Positions 22,763 to 33,350 are shown, counted from the first letter of the stretch. The stretch: DNA of 64,000 bases from an uncultured Flavobacteriaceae bacterium (GCA_947498845.1 CANMLX010000024.1:1-64000); one strand, 5' to 3'. Numbers and translations are program-made. The notes: a model not told the origin generated them from the letters alone.

Positions 22763-25672
22763 TTATTTTTTACGATAATTATTGACTATATAATTAGGGG
22801 GTGTTGGCTTGAAATAATCATTTTTTTCTTGTAAAATATTATTAAATGACTGAAATGTTCTTAATTTATCTATATCAATTAATGCAGTTAGAACAGAAAC
22901 ATTTTCACCTCCTTTTATTTTAGCAATGTCTTTTAAATAGGATTTGGAAGGTTGGTTTACTCTTGAATCACCATATTGCGATGTATTTACTTGAATGATG
23001 TATGCATGTATATCTCTTGTGGTACTTTCCACAATATTCGAAAAATAGGTTAAATCTCTGTTATGTTCTATTGCAACCAAAAAGTCAACATTACCTCTAA
23101 AAAGACTTCTTTTTTCTATATCACACAGTTCAAAACAATTAAATGAGCTAAACATTAATCCTTTCCACAGAAATAAACGTAGTTTATCACTTGAGAATTC
23201 AGATTTATAGGGTAAAGAATAATCTGTCCTCCCAATAATTTGATTCGTTTCATCAGGAGAATAATCCTTTTTTAATCTAAAATCAATGTGTAAATTTTTA
23301 TATCCATTAAACTTAAAAGGTAATGCAGATAGTATATAGTTGTAAACTCTATTGTTTTTAGTGAAATGTTCAATTCCTGCAATAATACCAATATTGTTTT
23401 GTCTTGAAAAATTTGTTAAAATAGAAACCCATTGATAAGGCAAACATATTTCTGGGAATATTATTAGTTCACAATTATTTTTCAAAGCATTGTTTAAAAC
23501 AATATTTAATTCATTTAGTCTTTCGAAAGAAAGATTAGGTTTCCCCAGCATTGAAGATATTGAGTTTTTTGAATCTACTTTAATATTTGCAATAGCGATT
23601 TTAAGGTTTTGGATTTTTGAACTATCGGATACAAATACACTTTTGACTAAATTGTTTTTTATAGCTTTAAAAGAGTGTGGATATACACTTTTATATCCTT
23701 TGTTATTATCTAGTCTATTAAAATTTAAGTATTCTTCAAGAGCTTTTTTCTCAGGATTAAAGGCTCTATCAAATTTTTCAAAGTTCCATCTTCTTAAGTA
23801 ATGAAAGTAAACTATTTCATGATAGTGTATAAAACGCGGGGAGTATTTTATTTTGAATTTATCTATTTTAAAATTAGTGTTTTTACCTACATCTTGATTA
23901 GTATATGAAAAATCATCAGGCTGTACACAATAGTTAAGTAAAGGGAAGAACGAATAGTTTTGTCTAAACATATTTGCTTTTAAAAGAGAATGTGCGTCAT
24001 TATTTATTTTATCAAAATATTTTTCAATATCATTTACAGTGCTACTAGATAAAAACTGTTTGATTATCTTTTCTTTGAAAAATTTACGATTTAAAGTAGA
24101 GGACATTGCGATAGAGTAGTGCAAATGGTTTTTTAAGGTTTCAATTAATGAATTTTTAATCTCAGCATGATTTCCTTTTACTTTTTCTGATATCTTAATA
24201 TTCGATATAATTAATGATTGAGATTTAATAAACTCTATTAGATATTTTTCAGCTTTGTTTATTACAAAAAAGGTTATTACTTTTTCCCATAGTAAATTTA
24301 ATTCTAGACTTCTTACACCCGAGAAATAATCTAAAATTTTAGTTGAAATATCTTCAAGTTCTTTATTGTTAAGTTTTTTAGAATATTGAGTTGCAGAAAT
24401 AAGTTTTCTTAAATGTTTTGATGCTCCTAGTTTATTAGTTTTAATTCCATCAATTGACCTAATTTTATTCACTGTGTCTGAATATATTAGTTCGTAAGAT
24501 TCAGAATTGAAAGTTTCAAAAATTTGTTCAGCTTCAGGTTGAAATCTAAATTCGCTACTATTTTTCTTAATTTCTTTTTCGAATTTGTTCAATATTTCTA
24601 TTGATTCCTCTTGTAATAAGTGATATAGTTTGATTTTTTCATCTTGAAAAATCAATATATTTTCATCAACTTTTATTTCATAATCGTTCGCATTTTCCTT
24701 ACTTCTTTTAACTTTGATTTGTTCATTCCAACAATCTTGATTTATTAAATACTTATCAATAAATGTAGCAACAGGGTTCTCGTCTTTCTTTGAAATTTGA
24801 GGATTTGAAATAACTAATAATATGTCGTCAACATATCTTCCAAAGTATTCAGGCTTAATTTTGATTTCAATTTTTTTATCGAGATTTAATAAGTAATAAT
24901 TAGAAAGAATACAAGATGAGAGTAAACCTATGGGCAATAAGTTTTTAGAAGTTTTTAATATTCCTTTCTCATTAATTAGTTTATTGTATTCTTTATGTGT
25001 TTTAAATAAAAAATCATTTAGCCATTTATGTTGTTCAGGAACGAATTCAGAAATAATTTCTTTTTTGAAATCGACAGAATTATAATATTCTTTTACATCC
25101 AAATTTAATATTGCTACATCATTACCTTGATTATGAATTTCTTTAGCTTTTTGTATAGCATTATCTCTCCATTCATTGTATTTATTAAAATATTTTTCAA
25201 ATAAATGGATTTTATTATTATCAAAAGTTCCATCTTCATCTCTTAATAAAATATTACCATAACAATTATTAGACAATTTAAAATCAATATTAGCTCCAAT
25301 TTTCATTATCCATAGTATTGAAATAACATGTATTTCAACGGAACAATTAATAAATGGTGTGATTTTAATTGTTTGGTAAGAATCTTGGACATTTGAATTT
25401 GTAAAATAAAAAGAACTTAATTCAGGAGTAGAATCTTTTTGAATTCTTTTAGGAAAAACAGAGTATTTTATTTCATTAAACAAATCAGTTGAATCATTAT
25501 CCTTTTTAAAATCTTGGATTTTTTTTGCTAAAATTTTAAATTTGTTATCAAGCTGTTTATCTTTTTCAAATTCAGAAATTTTCATTCTTAAATCCAAAGA
25601 AAAATTTTCATGGTATACATAAGATTTTAATTTTCTATATGCATATTCTAAATCTTTAATTAGTTCAGTCAT
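22763..25672 (-). CDS. Reverse transcriptase-nitrilase fusion (DRT/UG-type anti-phage candidate)
   Basis: The 969-residue protein joins two domains. The RT (about 110-340) has motif A LNLDVKEYYNSVD (Asp192), motif B LPIGLLSSCILSNYYLLNLD (247-265) and motif C YVDD (280-283), so the catalytic aspartates are present. It lacks the maturase and endonuclease parts of group II intron RTs. A helical middle region (about 340-685) is unassigned. The C-terminal nitrilase-fold domain (about 688-950) has the triad Glu741 (IIFPEICLP), Lys801/802 (FRLKKDYSP) and Cys846 (FNCFELC). This architecture is known from defence-associated RTs of the 'unknown group' set (UG1 = DRT type 1; possibly another nitrilase-bearing UG group). 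It is a single gene on the opposite strand to the flanking acnB and acnA, consistent with insertion. The predicted role is phage defence; this gene itself is untested. Confidence 0.85.
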   Translation of the reverse strand: MTELIKDLEYAYRKLKSYVYHENFSLDLRMKISEFEKDKQLDNKFKILAKKIQDFKKDNDSTDLFNEIKYSVFPKRIQKDSTPELSSFYFTNSNVQDSYQTIKITPFINCSVEIHVISILWIMKIGANIDFKLSNNCYGNILLRDEDGTFDNNKIHLFEKYFNKYNEWRDNAIQKAKEIHNQGNDVAILNLDVKEYYNSVDFKKEIISEFVPEQHKWLNDFLFKTHKEYNKLINEKGILKTSKNLLPIGLLSSCILSNYYLLNLDKKIEIKIKPEYFGRYVDDILLVISNPQISKKDENPVATFIDKYLINQDCWNEQIKVKRSKENANDYEIKVDENILIFQDEKIKLYHLLQEESIEILNKFEKEIKKNSSEFRFQPEAEQIFETFNSESYELIYSDTVNKIRSIDGIKTNKLGASKHLRKLISATQYSKKLNNKELEDISTKILDYFSGVRSLELNLLWEKVITFFVINKAEKYLIEFIKSQSLIISNIKISEKVKGNHAEIKNSLIETLKNHLHYSIAMSSTLNRKFFKEKIIKQFLSSSTVNDIEKYFDKINNDAHSLLKANMFRQNYSFFPLLNYCVQPDDFSYTNQDVGKNTNFKIDKFKIKYSPRFIHYHEIVYFHYLRRWNFEKFDRAFNPEKKALEEYLNFNRLDNNKGYKSVYPHSFKAIKNNLVKSVFVSDSSKIQNLKIAIANIKVDSKNSISSMLGKPNLSFERLNELNIVLNNALKNNCELIIFPEICLPYQWVSILTNFSRQNNIGIIAGIEHFTKNNRVYNYILSALPFKFNGYKNLHIDFRLKKDYSPDETNQIIGRTDYSLPYKSEFSSDKLRLFLWKGLMFSSFNCFELCDIEKRSLFRGNVDFLVAIEHNRDLTYFSNIVESTTRDIHAYIIQVNTSQYGDSRVNQPSKSYLKDIAKIKGGENVSVLTALIDIDKLRTFQSFNNILQEKNDYFKPTPPNYIVNNYRKK

Positions 25673-25892
25673 CTAATTTTATATGTTTTTAGGCATTAAC
25701 GCTAATGGAAAGATACAGTTTTAATAAAATTTAATTCATCGATTACTAAGAGAATATCGGTGATTTTTCTGATAAATTTAAGTAAAATATTTCTTAGTAA
25801 AACGATCAAAGTCTCACTTTCCAATCCCTCACATATTTCGTATCTTAGAAATCATTTTAAAAAGAAACAAAAACTTAAACAAAATAAATTCT

Positions 25893-28160
25893 ATGACATT
25901 TGATATTGATATGATAAAAAGTGTTTACGCGAGAATGAAAGCCCGCGTAGATGCTGCCCGAAACGTTGTTGGAAAACCACTGACACTTTCTGAAAAAATA
26001 TTATATAACCACCTTTGGGATGGAACACCAACTAAAGCATTTACACGTGGTAAAGACTATGTAGATTTTGCTCCAGACCGTATTGCATGTCAAGACGCCA
26101 CAGCACAAATGGCATTACTACAGTTCATGCAAGCTGGAAAAAATAAGGTGGCAGTACCAACAACAGTACACTGTGATCACCTTATCCAAGCTAAAGAAGG
26201 CGCATCTAAAGATTTAAAAAGAGCTAACGATGTAAGTAGTGAAGTCTTTGATTTTTTAGCCTCTGTATCCAATAAATATGGGATAGGGTTTTGGAAACCA
26301 GGCGCAGGGATTATCCATCAAGTAGTATTAGAAAATTATGCATTTCCTGGAGGGATGATGATTGGTACAGACTCACATACTGTGAATGCAGGCGGATTAG
26401 GCATGGTTGCTATTGGTGTAGGAGGCGCAGATGCAGTAGATGTTATGGCAGGTATGGCTTGGGAGTTGAAGTTTCCAAAGTTGATAGGAGTAAAATTAAC
26501 AGGTAAATTATCTGGTTGGACGGCACCAAAAGATGTGATTTTAAAAGTAGCCGAAATTCTAACTGTAAAAGGAGGAACAGATGCTATTGTAGAATATTTT
26601 GGACCTGGAGCCATAGCCATGTCATGTACAGGAAAAGGGACCATTTGTAATATGGGAGCTGAAATAGGTGCTACTACATCAACCTTTGGTTATGATGAAT
26701 CAATGGACAGATATTTACGTGCTACAGATAGAGAAGGTGTTGCAGATGCCGCTAATGAGGTAGCCGCTTATTTAACAGCCGATCCAGAAGTATATAAAAA
26801 TCCAGAGCACTATTTTGATCAGGTTATTGAGATTAATTTATCTGAATTAGGCCCATTATTAAACGGCCCATTCACACCAGATTTATCTACAGAAGTTGGT
26901 TTAGCAATGACAGAGAAAGCTACAACGAATGAATGGCCATTACAAGTAGAATGGGGGCTAATCGGGTCTTGTACCAATTCCTCTTACGAAGACTTATCAC
27001 GTGCATCGTCTATAGCGCAACAAGCCTTAGATAAAGGCTTAAAAACAAAAGCCGAATTTGGTATTAATCCAGGTTCTGAACAAGTACGTTATACAGCAGA
27101 ACGTGATGGTATTCTCGAGGTATTTGAAAAACTAGATGCTACTATATTTACCAACGCATGTGGGCCATGTATAGGTCAGTGGGCGCGTTATAGTGATCCT
27201 AAAAACGCACCAAAGAATAGCATTATACATTCATTTAATAGAAACTTTGCAAAGCGTGCCGATGGAAATCCAAACACACACGCTTTTGTAGCTTCCCCAG
27301 AGTTAACAGCAGCTATTGCCATTGCAGGTCGTTTAGATTTTAATCCGTTAACAGATAAACTTATTAACGAGAATGGAGAAGAAGTGATGTTAGATGAACC
27401 AACTGGATGGGAATTACCGCCAAAAGGCTTTGAGGTAAAAGACAATGGATATGTAGATCCATTAGCAGATGGTAGTGGGGTAGAAGTAACTGTAAATCCA
27501 ACATCTGAAAGGTTACAATTGTTAACACCTTTTGAGCCAATAGGTAGCGACATTAAAGGCGCTAAACTATTAATTAAAGCTTTTGGGAAATGTACAACAG
27601 ACCACATTTCTATGGCTGGACCCTGGTTGCGCTTTAGAGGACATTTAGATAACATTTCAAACAACTGTTTAATAGGTGCTGTAAATGACTTTGGAAAGAA
27701 AACTAATTTTGTTAAAAATCAATTAACAGGAGAATTTGGAGGCGTTCCAGATACGGCTAGAGCGTATAAAGCAGCAAAGGTATGGACTATAGTTGTAGGA
27801 GATCATAATTACGGCGAAGGCTCTTCTCGTGAGCACGCAGCCATGGAACCTCGCCATTTAGGTGTTGCCGCAGTGATTGTAAAATCGTTTGCACGTATTC
27901 ATGAAACAAACTTGAAGAAACAAGGTATGTTAGGATTAACCTTTGCGAATGAAAACGATTACGATTTAATTAAGGAAGACGATACGTTTAACTTCTTAGA
28001 TTTAAACGAATTTTCTCAAGGAAAGCAATTAACATTAGAGGTGGTTCATACAGATGGGAGTAAAGACACCATTAAATTAAATCATACCTATAATACTTCC
28101 CAAATTGAGTGGTTTAAAGAAGGCTCTGCGCTAAATTTAATTAAAAAAGAAAATGCTTAA
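25893..28160 (+). CDS. acnA: Aconitate hydratase, AcnA/mitochondrial type
   Basis: The 755-residue monomeric aconitase has the 4Fe-4S ligands in [11 protein letters not shown] and in [10 protein letters not shown] (CxxC), the substrate-binding [15 protein letters not shown] and a C-terminal swivel domain with [21 protein letters not shown]. Its length fits the mitochondrial-type subfamily better than the ~890-residue bacterial AcnA. It is the second aconitase in the window and probably redundant or differently regulated relative to acnB. A terminator lies 48 bases after its stop. There is a 220-bp gap to the divergent RT-nitrilase gene. Confidence 0.95.
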   Translation: MTFDIDMIKSVYARMKARVDAARNVVGKPLTLSEKILYNHLWDGTPTKAFTRGKDYVDFAPDRIACQDATAQMALLQFMQAGKNKVAVPTTVHCDHLIQAKEGASKDLKRANDVSSEVFDFLASVSNKYGIGFWKPGAGIIHQVVLENYAFPGGMMIGTDSHTVNAGGLGMVAIGVGGADAVDVMAGMAWELKFPKLIGVKLTGKLSGWTAPKDVILKVAEILTVKGGTDAIVEYFGPGAIAMSCTGKGTICNMGAEIGATTSTFGYDESMDRYLRATDREGVADAANEVAAYLTADPEVYKNPEHYFDQVIEINLSELGPLLNGPFTPDLSTEVGLAMTEKATTNEWPLQVEWGLIGSCTNSSYEDLSRASSIAQQALDKGLKTKAEFGINPGSEQVRYTAERDGILEVFEKLDATIFTNACGPCIGQWARYSDPKNAPKNSIIHSFNRNFAKRADGNPNTHAFVASPELTAAIAIAGRLDFNPLTDKLINENGEEVMLDEPTGWELPPKGFEVKDNGYVDPLADGSGVEVTVNPTSERLQLLTPFEPIGSDIKGAKLLIKAFGKCTTDHISMAGPWLRFRGHLDNISNNCLIGAVNDFGKKTNFVKNQLTGEFGGVPDTARAYKAAKVWTIVVGDHNYGEGSSREHAAMEPRHLGVAAVIVKSFARIHETNLKKQGMLGLTFANENDYDLIKEDDTFNFLDLNEFSQGKQLTLEVVHTDGSKDTIKLNHTYNTSQIEWFKEGSALNLIKKENA

Positions 28161-28207
28161 ACGCAATTTTTTCTTTATTGAATCAAAGAAAAAAAGTAAA
28201 CTATAAA

Positions 28208-28241
28208 CAAAAAATCCAACTTAAAAATGTTGGATTTTTTG
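28208..28241 (+). terminator. Terminator of acnA
   Basis: The stem AAAAAATCCAAC / GTTGGATTTTTT encloses the loop TTAAAAAT. It is symmetrical in A and T, so it could also serve the convergent minus-strand gene ending at 28297. Confidence 0.8.
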
Positions 28242-28296
28242 TATTTATCTTTACCTTTTTCATTTAGGAGTCAATACCTTTTAGATTAAATAAGCA

Positions 28297-30429
28297 TTAC
28301 CCTTTTTTTACTAGTTTCTTTGTAGCAATTACCGCATTGTTATTCATTATTTTAACAACATAAATACCAGATGATAGATTTTGAGTATCTATAATACTTT
28401 TATCTTTAATATTAGGTAATTGTATAACAACTTTACCAAAAATATCTGTAATACTAATAGTATTATCAGAACCATTTAGGCCAGACAACATTATAAATTC
28501 ATTTGAAGGGTTTGGATACATTGTTATTTTTTGTGTATCTAAGTTTGCTTCATTAGTTGATAAAGAACCACTGTGGCTGAGTTCAATTATACCCCAAAAA
28601 GAATCGAAGGCACCTATATTTAAAGTCGTTAAACCCGAATTATCGGTTTCTAGTACTAAATCTAAAGAAGTTTTATTAGGCCTATGCAGTTTAGCTCCCG
28701 TTATAGTATTAGGAAATGTGGCTTCAGGTATTTTTATAGAAACATTATTATGTGTTTGAGCCTCATCATCACTAGAGTTATATTTACGATTAAGCAGATG
28801 AAGAGCATAAGGCGCTGCATCATTTTTAGAGGATTTTCTTGGTAAAGCAGATATAAGGTTGTTACTAACTGTATTACCACTTAGTACATCTATTTTCCAA
28901 GATAGACGTTGTGTTATTGCATTTGGGGTATTAATAGAAACTACTTTAGCGCCTGCACTATTCAAAATAGTATTTTGATTTGTTGTAAGATATTGCACAT
29001 CGCTATCAGTAACAACAGCATCATACGGTTCTAATTGTTGAGGTGTTGGTGCAATTGGTTGATCTGGGTCGCCAAAAATCTTTAGATCAAATGAAATGTT
29101 ATCTTCTACAAGATGCTGTAAAGTTTGGCGTGCAGTAAAGCTACCATTCATTCCAGATTCTAGTAGGGATGCATAAACAGAATATGTGAGTGCTACATTA
29201 GAAACCGCTTTGTAATCGTCAAGTAATTCACTATTGTCACTAACAAACTCATATAAATCGGCATAGACTTGCCACCCTGGGCTCCATACAGGGTATCCAC
29301 TTCCGAGCCATATATTTTCTGGTATTGTGAATATAGACCCCATAGCATAGGCCTGTGCTATCCATCCACGAGCCTGTCTTGGAGCACTTCTATCATATAG
29401 TGCTGCAAATGCATCTGGATAGGGAAAATAAATCAAGGTTTTATCTAATGCTTCAGCAGCTTTAAAGTGCAACATGGGTCTAAATGGAGGACTTGTATTG
29501 GCATCGTGAGCGTGAAAAAATTCGCCAGCTAAATAGGTTTGTCTTTCAGAAAAAATAAAACCTCGGGGTTCAATAAGGTTGGTTGTGGCTCCTATTGCAA
29601 TGCCAGGTCTTTTTGTATCTATGTATTCAAACAATTCATCCATGACGTTATTCAATGCTTGACGTTGAAAGTAAACAAAATCGTGGTATAAAGGAATGTT
29701 TCCAGCAATACTAAGTGCTTGTTGTTTATAGCTATTAAGCGTGTAGCCTTTACCAATCAAGAAATTACGATAATTGAAATTATCAATATCATTGATGTCT
29801 AAAGCACTTAACTCAGCTGTGGTATATTTATCTTTGAGATAATCCCTAAAGTTATTCATTGAATGCACAGAAAAATCTCCTCCCAACCAATGCAAAGTTC
29901 TAGAGGCGGAGGTTTGAGAGTCTATCATTAGATGGGTAATAGGGGCAAGGTCTATTCTATCCACCTGATACTTGAGCCATTCTAAAAACTCAGGACCATG
30001 ATGACTTTGCCAGCTATGAGCTTGTCCATTGTGAATAATTCCAGACCAGAGAATATTGTTGCCATTCAAATCCTGTGCCCAGTAGGACCCTGGATCATTC
30101 ATAAAGTCTATCATCCATCTCCAGCCCCAATCAAACTCTAGACGACCAAAAAAGTATTCACCGTTTGTTACGCGGTTCTCAACATCAGCAGCCCAATTAT
30201 TCATGGCAACATCTGAATCTATACTATTGTGAATCATGTGACCCCAGAAAATACCATCGGCCTTATATTTATCATAATTGAAAGCATTAGCACTTGATTT
30301 CTGGGTAAACAGAACCAGAGATTTTTTAATAGGACCGTTTTCAACGGTTGTAGTTTGGCCATTTGTCTTTATTGAAAAAAACGTAATTAAAAAAAATAGA
30401 ATGGTGGAGAGAGGTAATATGTTTTTCAT
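28297..30429 (-). CDS. Secreted T9SS cargo protein, putative glycoside-hydrolase-like barrel
   Basis: The ATG at 30429 is chosen because the next upstream start (TTG, 30441) only adds four residues before the signal peptide. The 710-residue product has a signal peptide (residues 1-25, ending NGQ). A long catalytic-like region (30-400) follows, with the texture of a TIM-barrel glycosidase (GRLEFDWGWRWMIDFM, THLMIDSQTSASRTLHWLGGDF, LAGEFFHAHDANTSPP). A Rossmann-like middle (about 430-520) recalls the trimerisation domain of GH42-type enzymes. The end is a type A T9SS sorting tail (MYPNPSNEFIML...LSSGIYVVKIMNN...KKLVKKG). I cannot name the family or substrate. Secretion through T9SS is well supported. 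Confidence 0.72.
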   Translation of the reverse strand: MKNILPLSTILFFLITFFSIKTNGQTTTVENGPIKKSLVLFTQKSSANAFNYDKYKADGIFWGHMIHNSIDSDVAMNNWAADVENRVTNGEYFFGRLEFDWGWRWMIDFMNDPGSYWAQDLNGNNILWSGIIHNGQAHSWQSHHGPEFLEWLKYQVDRIDLAPITHLMIDSQTSASRTLHWLGGDFSVHSMNNFRDYLKDKYTTAELSALDINDIDNFNYRNFLIGKGYTLNSYKQQALSIAGNIPLYHDFVYFQRQALNNVMDELFEYIDTKRPGIAIGATTNLIEPRGFIFSERQTYLAGEFFHAHDANTSPPFRPMLHFKAAEALDKTLIYFPYPDAFAALYDRSAPRQARGWIAQAYAMGSIFTIPENIWLGSGYPVWSPGWQVYADLYEFVSDNSELLDDYKAVSNVALTYSVYASLLESGMNGSFTARQTLQHLVEDNISFDLKIFGDPDQPIAPTPQQLEPYDAVVTDSDVQYLTTNQNTILNSAGAKVVSINTPNAITQRLSWKIDVLSGNTVSNNLISALPRKSSKNDAAPYALHLLNRKYNSSDDEAQTHNNVSIKIPEATFPNTITGAKLHRPNKTSLDLVLETDNSGLTTLNIGAFDSFWGIIELSHSGSLSTNEANLDTQKITMYPNPSNEFIMLSGLNGSDNTISITDIFGKVVIQLPNIKDKSIIDTQNLSSGIYVVKIMNNNAVIATKKLVKKG

Positions 30430-30804
30430 TAGTCTAGTCAATTTTGAAGGTAAGCTAATGAAAAAATGAAGGAATCAAGAAAAAGTAACCTTGACAAATT
30501 ATTGACAACGTATGTGTTGTATTTTTTTTCTTGCAAGAATGATTGTCGTTATTATTCTTTATTTAATAATAATACCTGTTATACTTTGAATTTACCGTAA
30601 AAGAAAATAATGATTTTTTTCTTTGTATGAATTAGAAAATTAAAGCATAGCCTAAGTTTACGGTTTCATTTAATAATGAAATATAAAGGAAAAAAGGGTG
30701 TTTTATTGCAGTAAATTCAAAGTGTAAATGGTATAAATAAACTTTTAAAATTTTAGTTTTATTTATAGACCATCAAAATCGTATTTTTACGCAAAACACA
30801 ATGT
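30430..30804. other. Gap containing repeat copy B
   Basis: This 375-bp gap between divergent genes holds the 162-bp inverted-repeat element at 30572-30733 and no gene. The 70 bases before mazG are AT-rich with no full TAnnTTTG box. Confidence 0.55.
30572..30733. repeat. MITE-like inverted-repeat element, copy B
   Basis: The element is bounded by ATACC and GGTAT. The left arm ATACTTTGAATTTACCG pairs with the right arm CAGTAAATTCAAAGTGT. The centre has AAAGCATAGCCTAAGTTTACGG, close to AAGCATAGCTGTAGCTACGG of copy C (40513-40674). It has the same length (162 bp) as copy C, although the arm sequences differ. No coding frame is present. Confidence 0.65.
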
Positions 30805-31578
30805 ATGAACTCGAGACAAGACCAATTAAAAGCCTTTGACCGCCTATTAACTATAATGGATGAGCTGCGAGAACAATGTCCATGGGATAAAAAGCAAACT
30901 ATGGAAACTTTACGTCATTTAACTATTGAGGAAACTTATGAGTTGGGAGATGCCATTTTAGATAGGGATTTAGAAGAAGTGAAAAAGGAATTGGGAGATG
31001 TCTTATTGCATATTGTATTTTACTCTAAAATTGGGAGTGAAACCAAAGATTTTGATATTGCCGATGTGTGCAATGAAATTTGCGAAAAACTCATCAACAG
31101 ACACCCACATATTTATGGTGACGTAAAAGTTGAAAATGAAGAAGACGTAAAGCGTAATTGGGAAAATTTAAAACTTAAAGAAGGCAAAAAGAGTGTTTTA
31201 GAAGGTGTGCCTAGAAGTTTGCCTGCTTTGGTAAAAGCCAATAGAATACAAGAAAAAGTAGCAGGTGTTGGTTTTGATTGGGAACAACCAGAACAAGTTT
31301 GGGAAAAACTACAAGAAGAACTTTCTGAGTTTCAACATGAAATAAAAGCAGGGAATCAAGATGCTATGGAAAGCGAATTTGGAGATGTGCTATTTTCCAT
31401 GGTAAATTATGCACGTTTTTTAAACATAAATCCTGAAAATGCCTTAGAGCGAACCAACAAAAAGTTTACTAAACGTTTTCAATATCTGGAAGAAAAAGCA
31501 AAGTCTTTAAATAAAAATTTAAAAGATATGACCTTAGCGGAGATGGATATTTTTTGGGAAGAAGCTAAGAAACTCTAA
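30805..31578 (+). CDS. mazG: Nucleoside triphosphate pyrophosphohydrolase MazG
   Basis: The 257-residue protein carries two MazG domains. The first (about 22-110) has ETYELGDAILDRDLEEVKKELGDVL, and the second (about 155-240) has LQEELSEFQHEIKAGN then ESEFGDVLFSMVNYAR. Both keep the ExxE...ExxD metal-binding layout. The enzyme hydrolyses NTPs to NMPs and pyrophosphate, acting in nucleotide-pool sanitation and stringent-response modulation. A thioredoxin-like gene starts one base after its stop. Confidence 0.94.
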   Translation: MNSRQDQLKAFDRLLTIMDELREQCPWDKKQTMETLRHLTIEETYELGDAILDRDLEEVKKELGDVLLHIVFYSKIGSETKDFDIADVCNEICEKLINRHPHIYGDVKVENEEDVKRNWENLKLKEGKKSVLEGVPRSLPALVKANRIQEKVAGVGFDWEQPEQVWEKLQEELSEFQHEIKAGNQDAMESEFGDVLFSMVNYARFLNINPENALERTNKKFTKRFQYLEEKAKSLNKNLKDMTLAEMDIFWEEAKKL

Positions 31579-31579
31579 C

Positions 31580-32140
31580 ATGAAATTTGATAAACCCAGA
31601 ATAAAGAACCTTATTTTTTTTATATGTTTGGGGGTATTACTTATACCACAAACTAGAAAACCTATACAGGTTTTTTTGCATAAAGGTTTAGCGCTTTTTA
31701 GTCCTTCTATAGAAACGGACAATATTAAGACTCTCAAAGATTATAATTGGCAATTAAAGGATAACGCTGGAGCTGTTGTAAATTTTCAAGCGTATAAAGA
31801 AAAAGTTGTTTTTGTTAACTTCTGGGCGACCTGGTGTCCACCTTGCATAGCAGAAATGTCTAGTATACAAAAATTATATAGTGATTATAAAGGCAGAATA
31901 GAATTTGTATTTGTGTCTAATGAATCTCATAGGGTTATAGACGATTTTTTAAAAGAAAACGCGTATACCTTTAAAGTTTATAACCCCATTACTACGTATC
32001 CTGGGCAATTTGATGTGAAAAGTATTCCAAGAACCTTTTTAATAGATAAAAAAGGGAAGATAATTATTGATAAATTGGGAGCAGCACATTGGAATAGTGA
32101 AAAAGTTAGACTCACTATTCAAGATTTACTCGATAATTGA
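31580..32140 (+). CDS. Membrane-anchored TlpA-like thioredoxin
   Basis: The 186-residue protein has an uncleaved N-terminal membrane segment (about 11-25). A periplasmic thioredoxin fold follows with the active site FWATWCPPC (about residues 83-91), the family cis-proline region SIPRTFLIDKKGKII, and an insertion typical of TlpA/ResA. It probably reduces or rearranges periplasmic disulfides, for example for cytochrome c maturation. It follows mazG with a one-base gap, but the functional link is unclear. Confidence 0.88.
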   Translation: MKFDKPRIKNLIFFICLGVLLIPQTRKPIQVFLHKGLALFSPSIETDNIKTLKDYNWQLKDNAGAVVNFQAYKEKVVFVNFWATWCPPCIAEMSSIQKLYSDYKGRIEFVFVSNESHRVIDDFLKENAYTFKVYNPITTYPGQFDVKSIPRTFLIDKKGKIIIDKLGAAHWNSEKVRLTIQDLLDN

Positions 32141-32195
32141 GATTATAATTGGTATAAAATGCCACGTGAGCCTGCCCCGAATGGTATATTTTAAG

Positions 32196-33341
32196 CTATA
32201 GTGTTTTAAAAAAGGCCTTAATAAATGCCCATGAAAATAAAGAGTACATTATTTTTAGCTCTTCAAAAAATGTAGATTCCTCATCTAAAAAACGAAACAT
32301 TGTGTTAACACTATGTTTTCCATAAAACTGTTGAAATAGCCATTCCCCTTTATGGTTTTCATCTTTTAGAACTTTTAAAAATACTTTGTCGTAGAATTTA
32401 AATCGTGGCTTAAAGAGGTTTTTTGAAGGCCGTTGTTTTGATTTAAGGTTCTCAATAATCTTAGCGACTTTCTTTTCTGTGTGTTTAAAAGAATAGCCTG
32501 TAGAGCCTTTTACCCAGCCTCCGCCAGTACCAATTTTAGTAATGTGTCTTGTATTAAATTTTTCAAAAGTAAAGTTAGTCATTGGGATGTCTCCTTGTTC
32601 GGTTTCTATGATGTTATAACTATCTATCTTTAAAAAGTTTTTAATGTATTGTTTTATATAGGTATCATATACGGCTTCATCAACTTTCTGTTCGGTAAAA
32701 TAAGTAAACTCAATTAAAGCTTCTTTTTTAGAAAAGGGTAGTACATACGTAAACGATGTTTGATTGCCGTCTTTTAAACGGTAATCCATCATTGTTATAG
32801 TATTAGGATTAAAAACATTGGTTTTAGATGCAATAACTACCCCTTTAAAATGCTGAATGATGTTTATGCTTTTATTTTTATTAAAAAAGGCATCTGGAAC
32901 CCTACTATCAAAAACGTGATTAGCTTTAAATACTGTCTTTTTTGTTTTTACACTAACGTTATTATTGGAGTTAGATGTAGAAAGTACAGTATCTAAAATA
33001 AAGTGAATATTGTTATGTTTATTTAATTCTATTTTAGCATAATTGTAAAAATCAAGTGCTCTTATAGTTTTATATGAATAGGGATGAAGCGCTAAATGTA
33101 TATTTTTTTGAGACGTATATATATGTGCTTCTTTCCATGAATTGTAAGTGATTTTATCCCATTTTGAAGGCTGTGATTCCCAAAAACTCCATGTTTTATC
33201 ATTAATGTCTTTATTTGAAGGATCGATTAATGCGATTTGTTTTTCAGAAAAAAAAACATCTGAAGCTAGTGCTAAAGCTAATTGAAAACCAGCCAGACCG
33301 TTGCCTATAATAATGTAATCGTAATGAGAATGATACTCCAC
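32196..33341 (-). CDS. crtY: Lycopene beta-cyclase
   Basis: The 381-residue FAD-dependent enzyme closes the two ends of lycopene to form beta-carotene. It has the N-terminal dinucleotide-binding motif YIIIGNGLAGFQLALAL, the CrtY-type segment DKTWSFWESQPSKWD, and the C-terminal GTGGGWVKGSTGYSF. It is the last gene of the carotenoid operon, nine bases after crtZ. Length and motifs are typical of flavobacterial CrtY. Confidence 0.94.
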   Translation of the reverse strand: MEYHSHYDYIIIGNGLAGFQLALALASDVFFSEKQIALIDPSNKDINDKTWSFWESQPSKWDKITYNSWKEAHIYTSQKNIHLALHPYSYKTIRALDFYNYAKIELNKHNNIHFILDTVLSTSNSNNNVSVKTKKTVFKANHVFDSRVPDAFFNKNKSINIIQHFKGVVIASKTNVFNPNTITMMDYRLKDGNQTSFTYVLPFSKKEALIEFTYFTEQKVDEAVYDTYIKQYIKNFLKIDSYNIIETEQGDIPMTNFTFEKFNTRHITKIGTGGGWVKGSTGYSFKHTEKKVAKIIENLKSKQRPSKNLFKPRFKFYDKVFLKVLKDENHKGEWLFQQFYGKHSVNTMFRFLDEESTFFEELKIMYSLFSWAFIKAFFKTL

Positions 33342-33350
33342 CTTAGAGGT

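Noticed and set aside
22763-25672. Group II intron or retron as explanation for the reverse transcriptase
   Set aside because: No maturase or endonuclease domain, no intron-like RNA structure seen at the flanks, and no retron-type ncRNA repeat upstream; the C-terminal nitrilase-fold domain points to the UG/DRT group.
27188-27664. 158-codon minus-strand frame inside acnA
   Set aside because: Complementary to conserved aconitase codons, no start signal and no domain.
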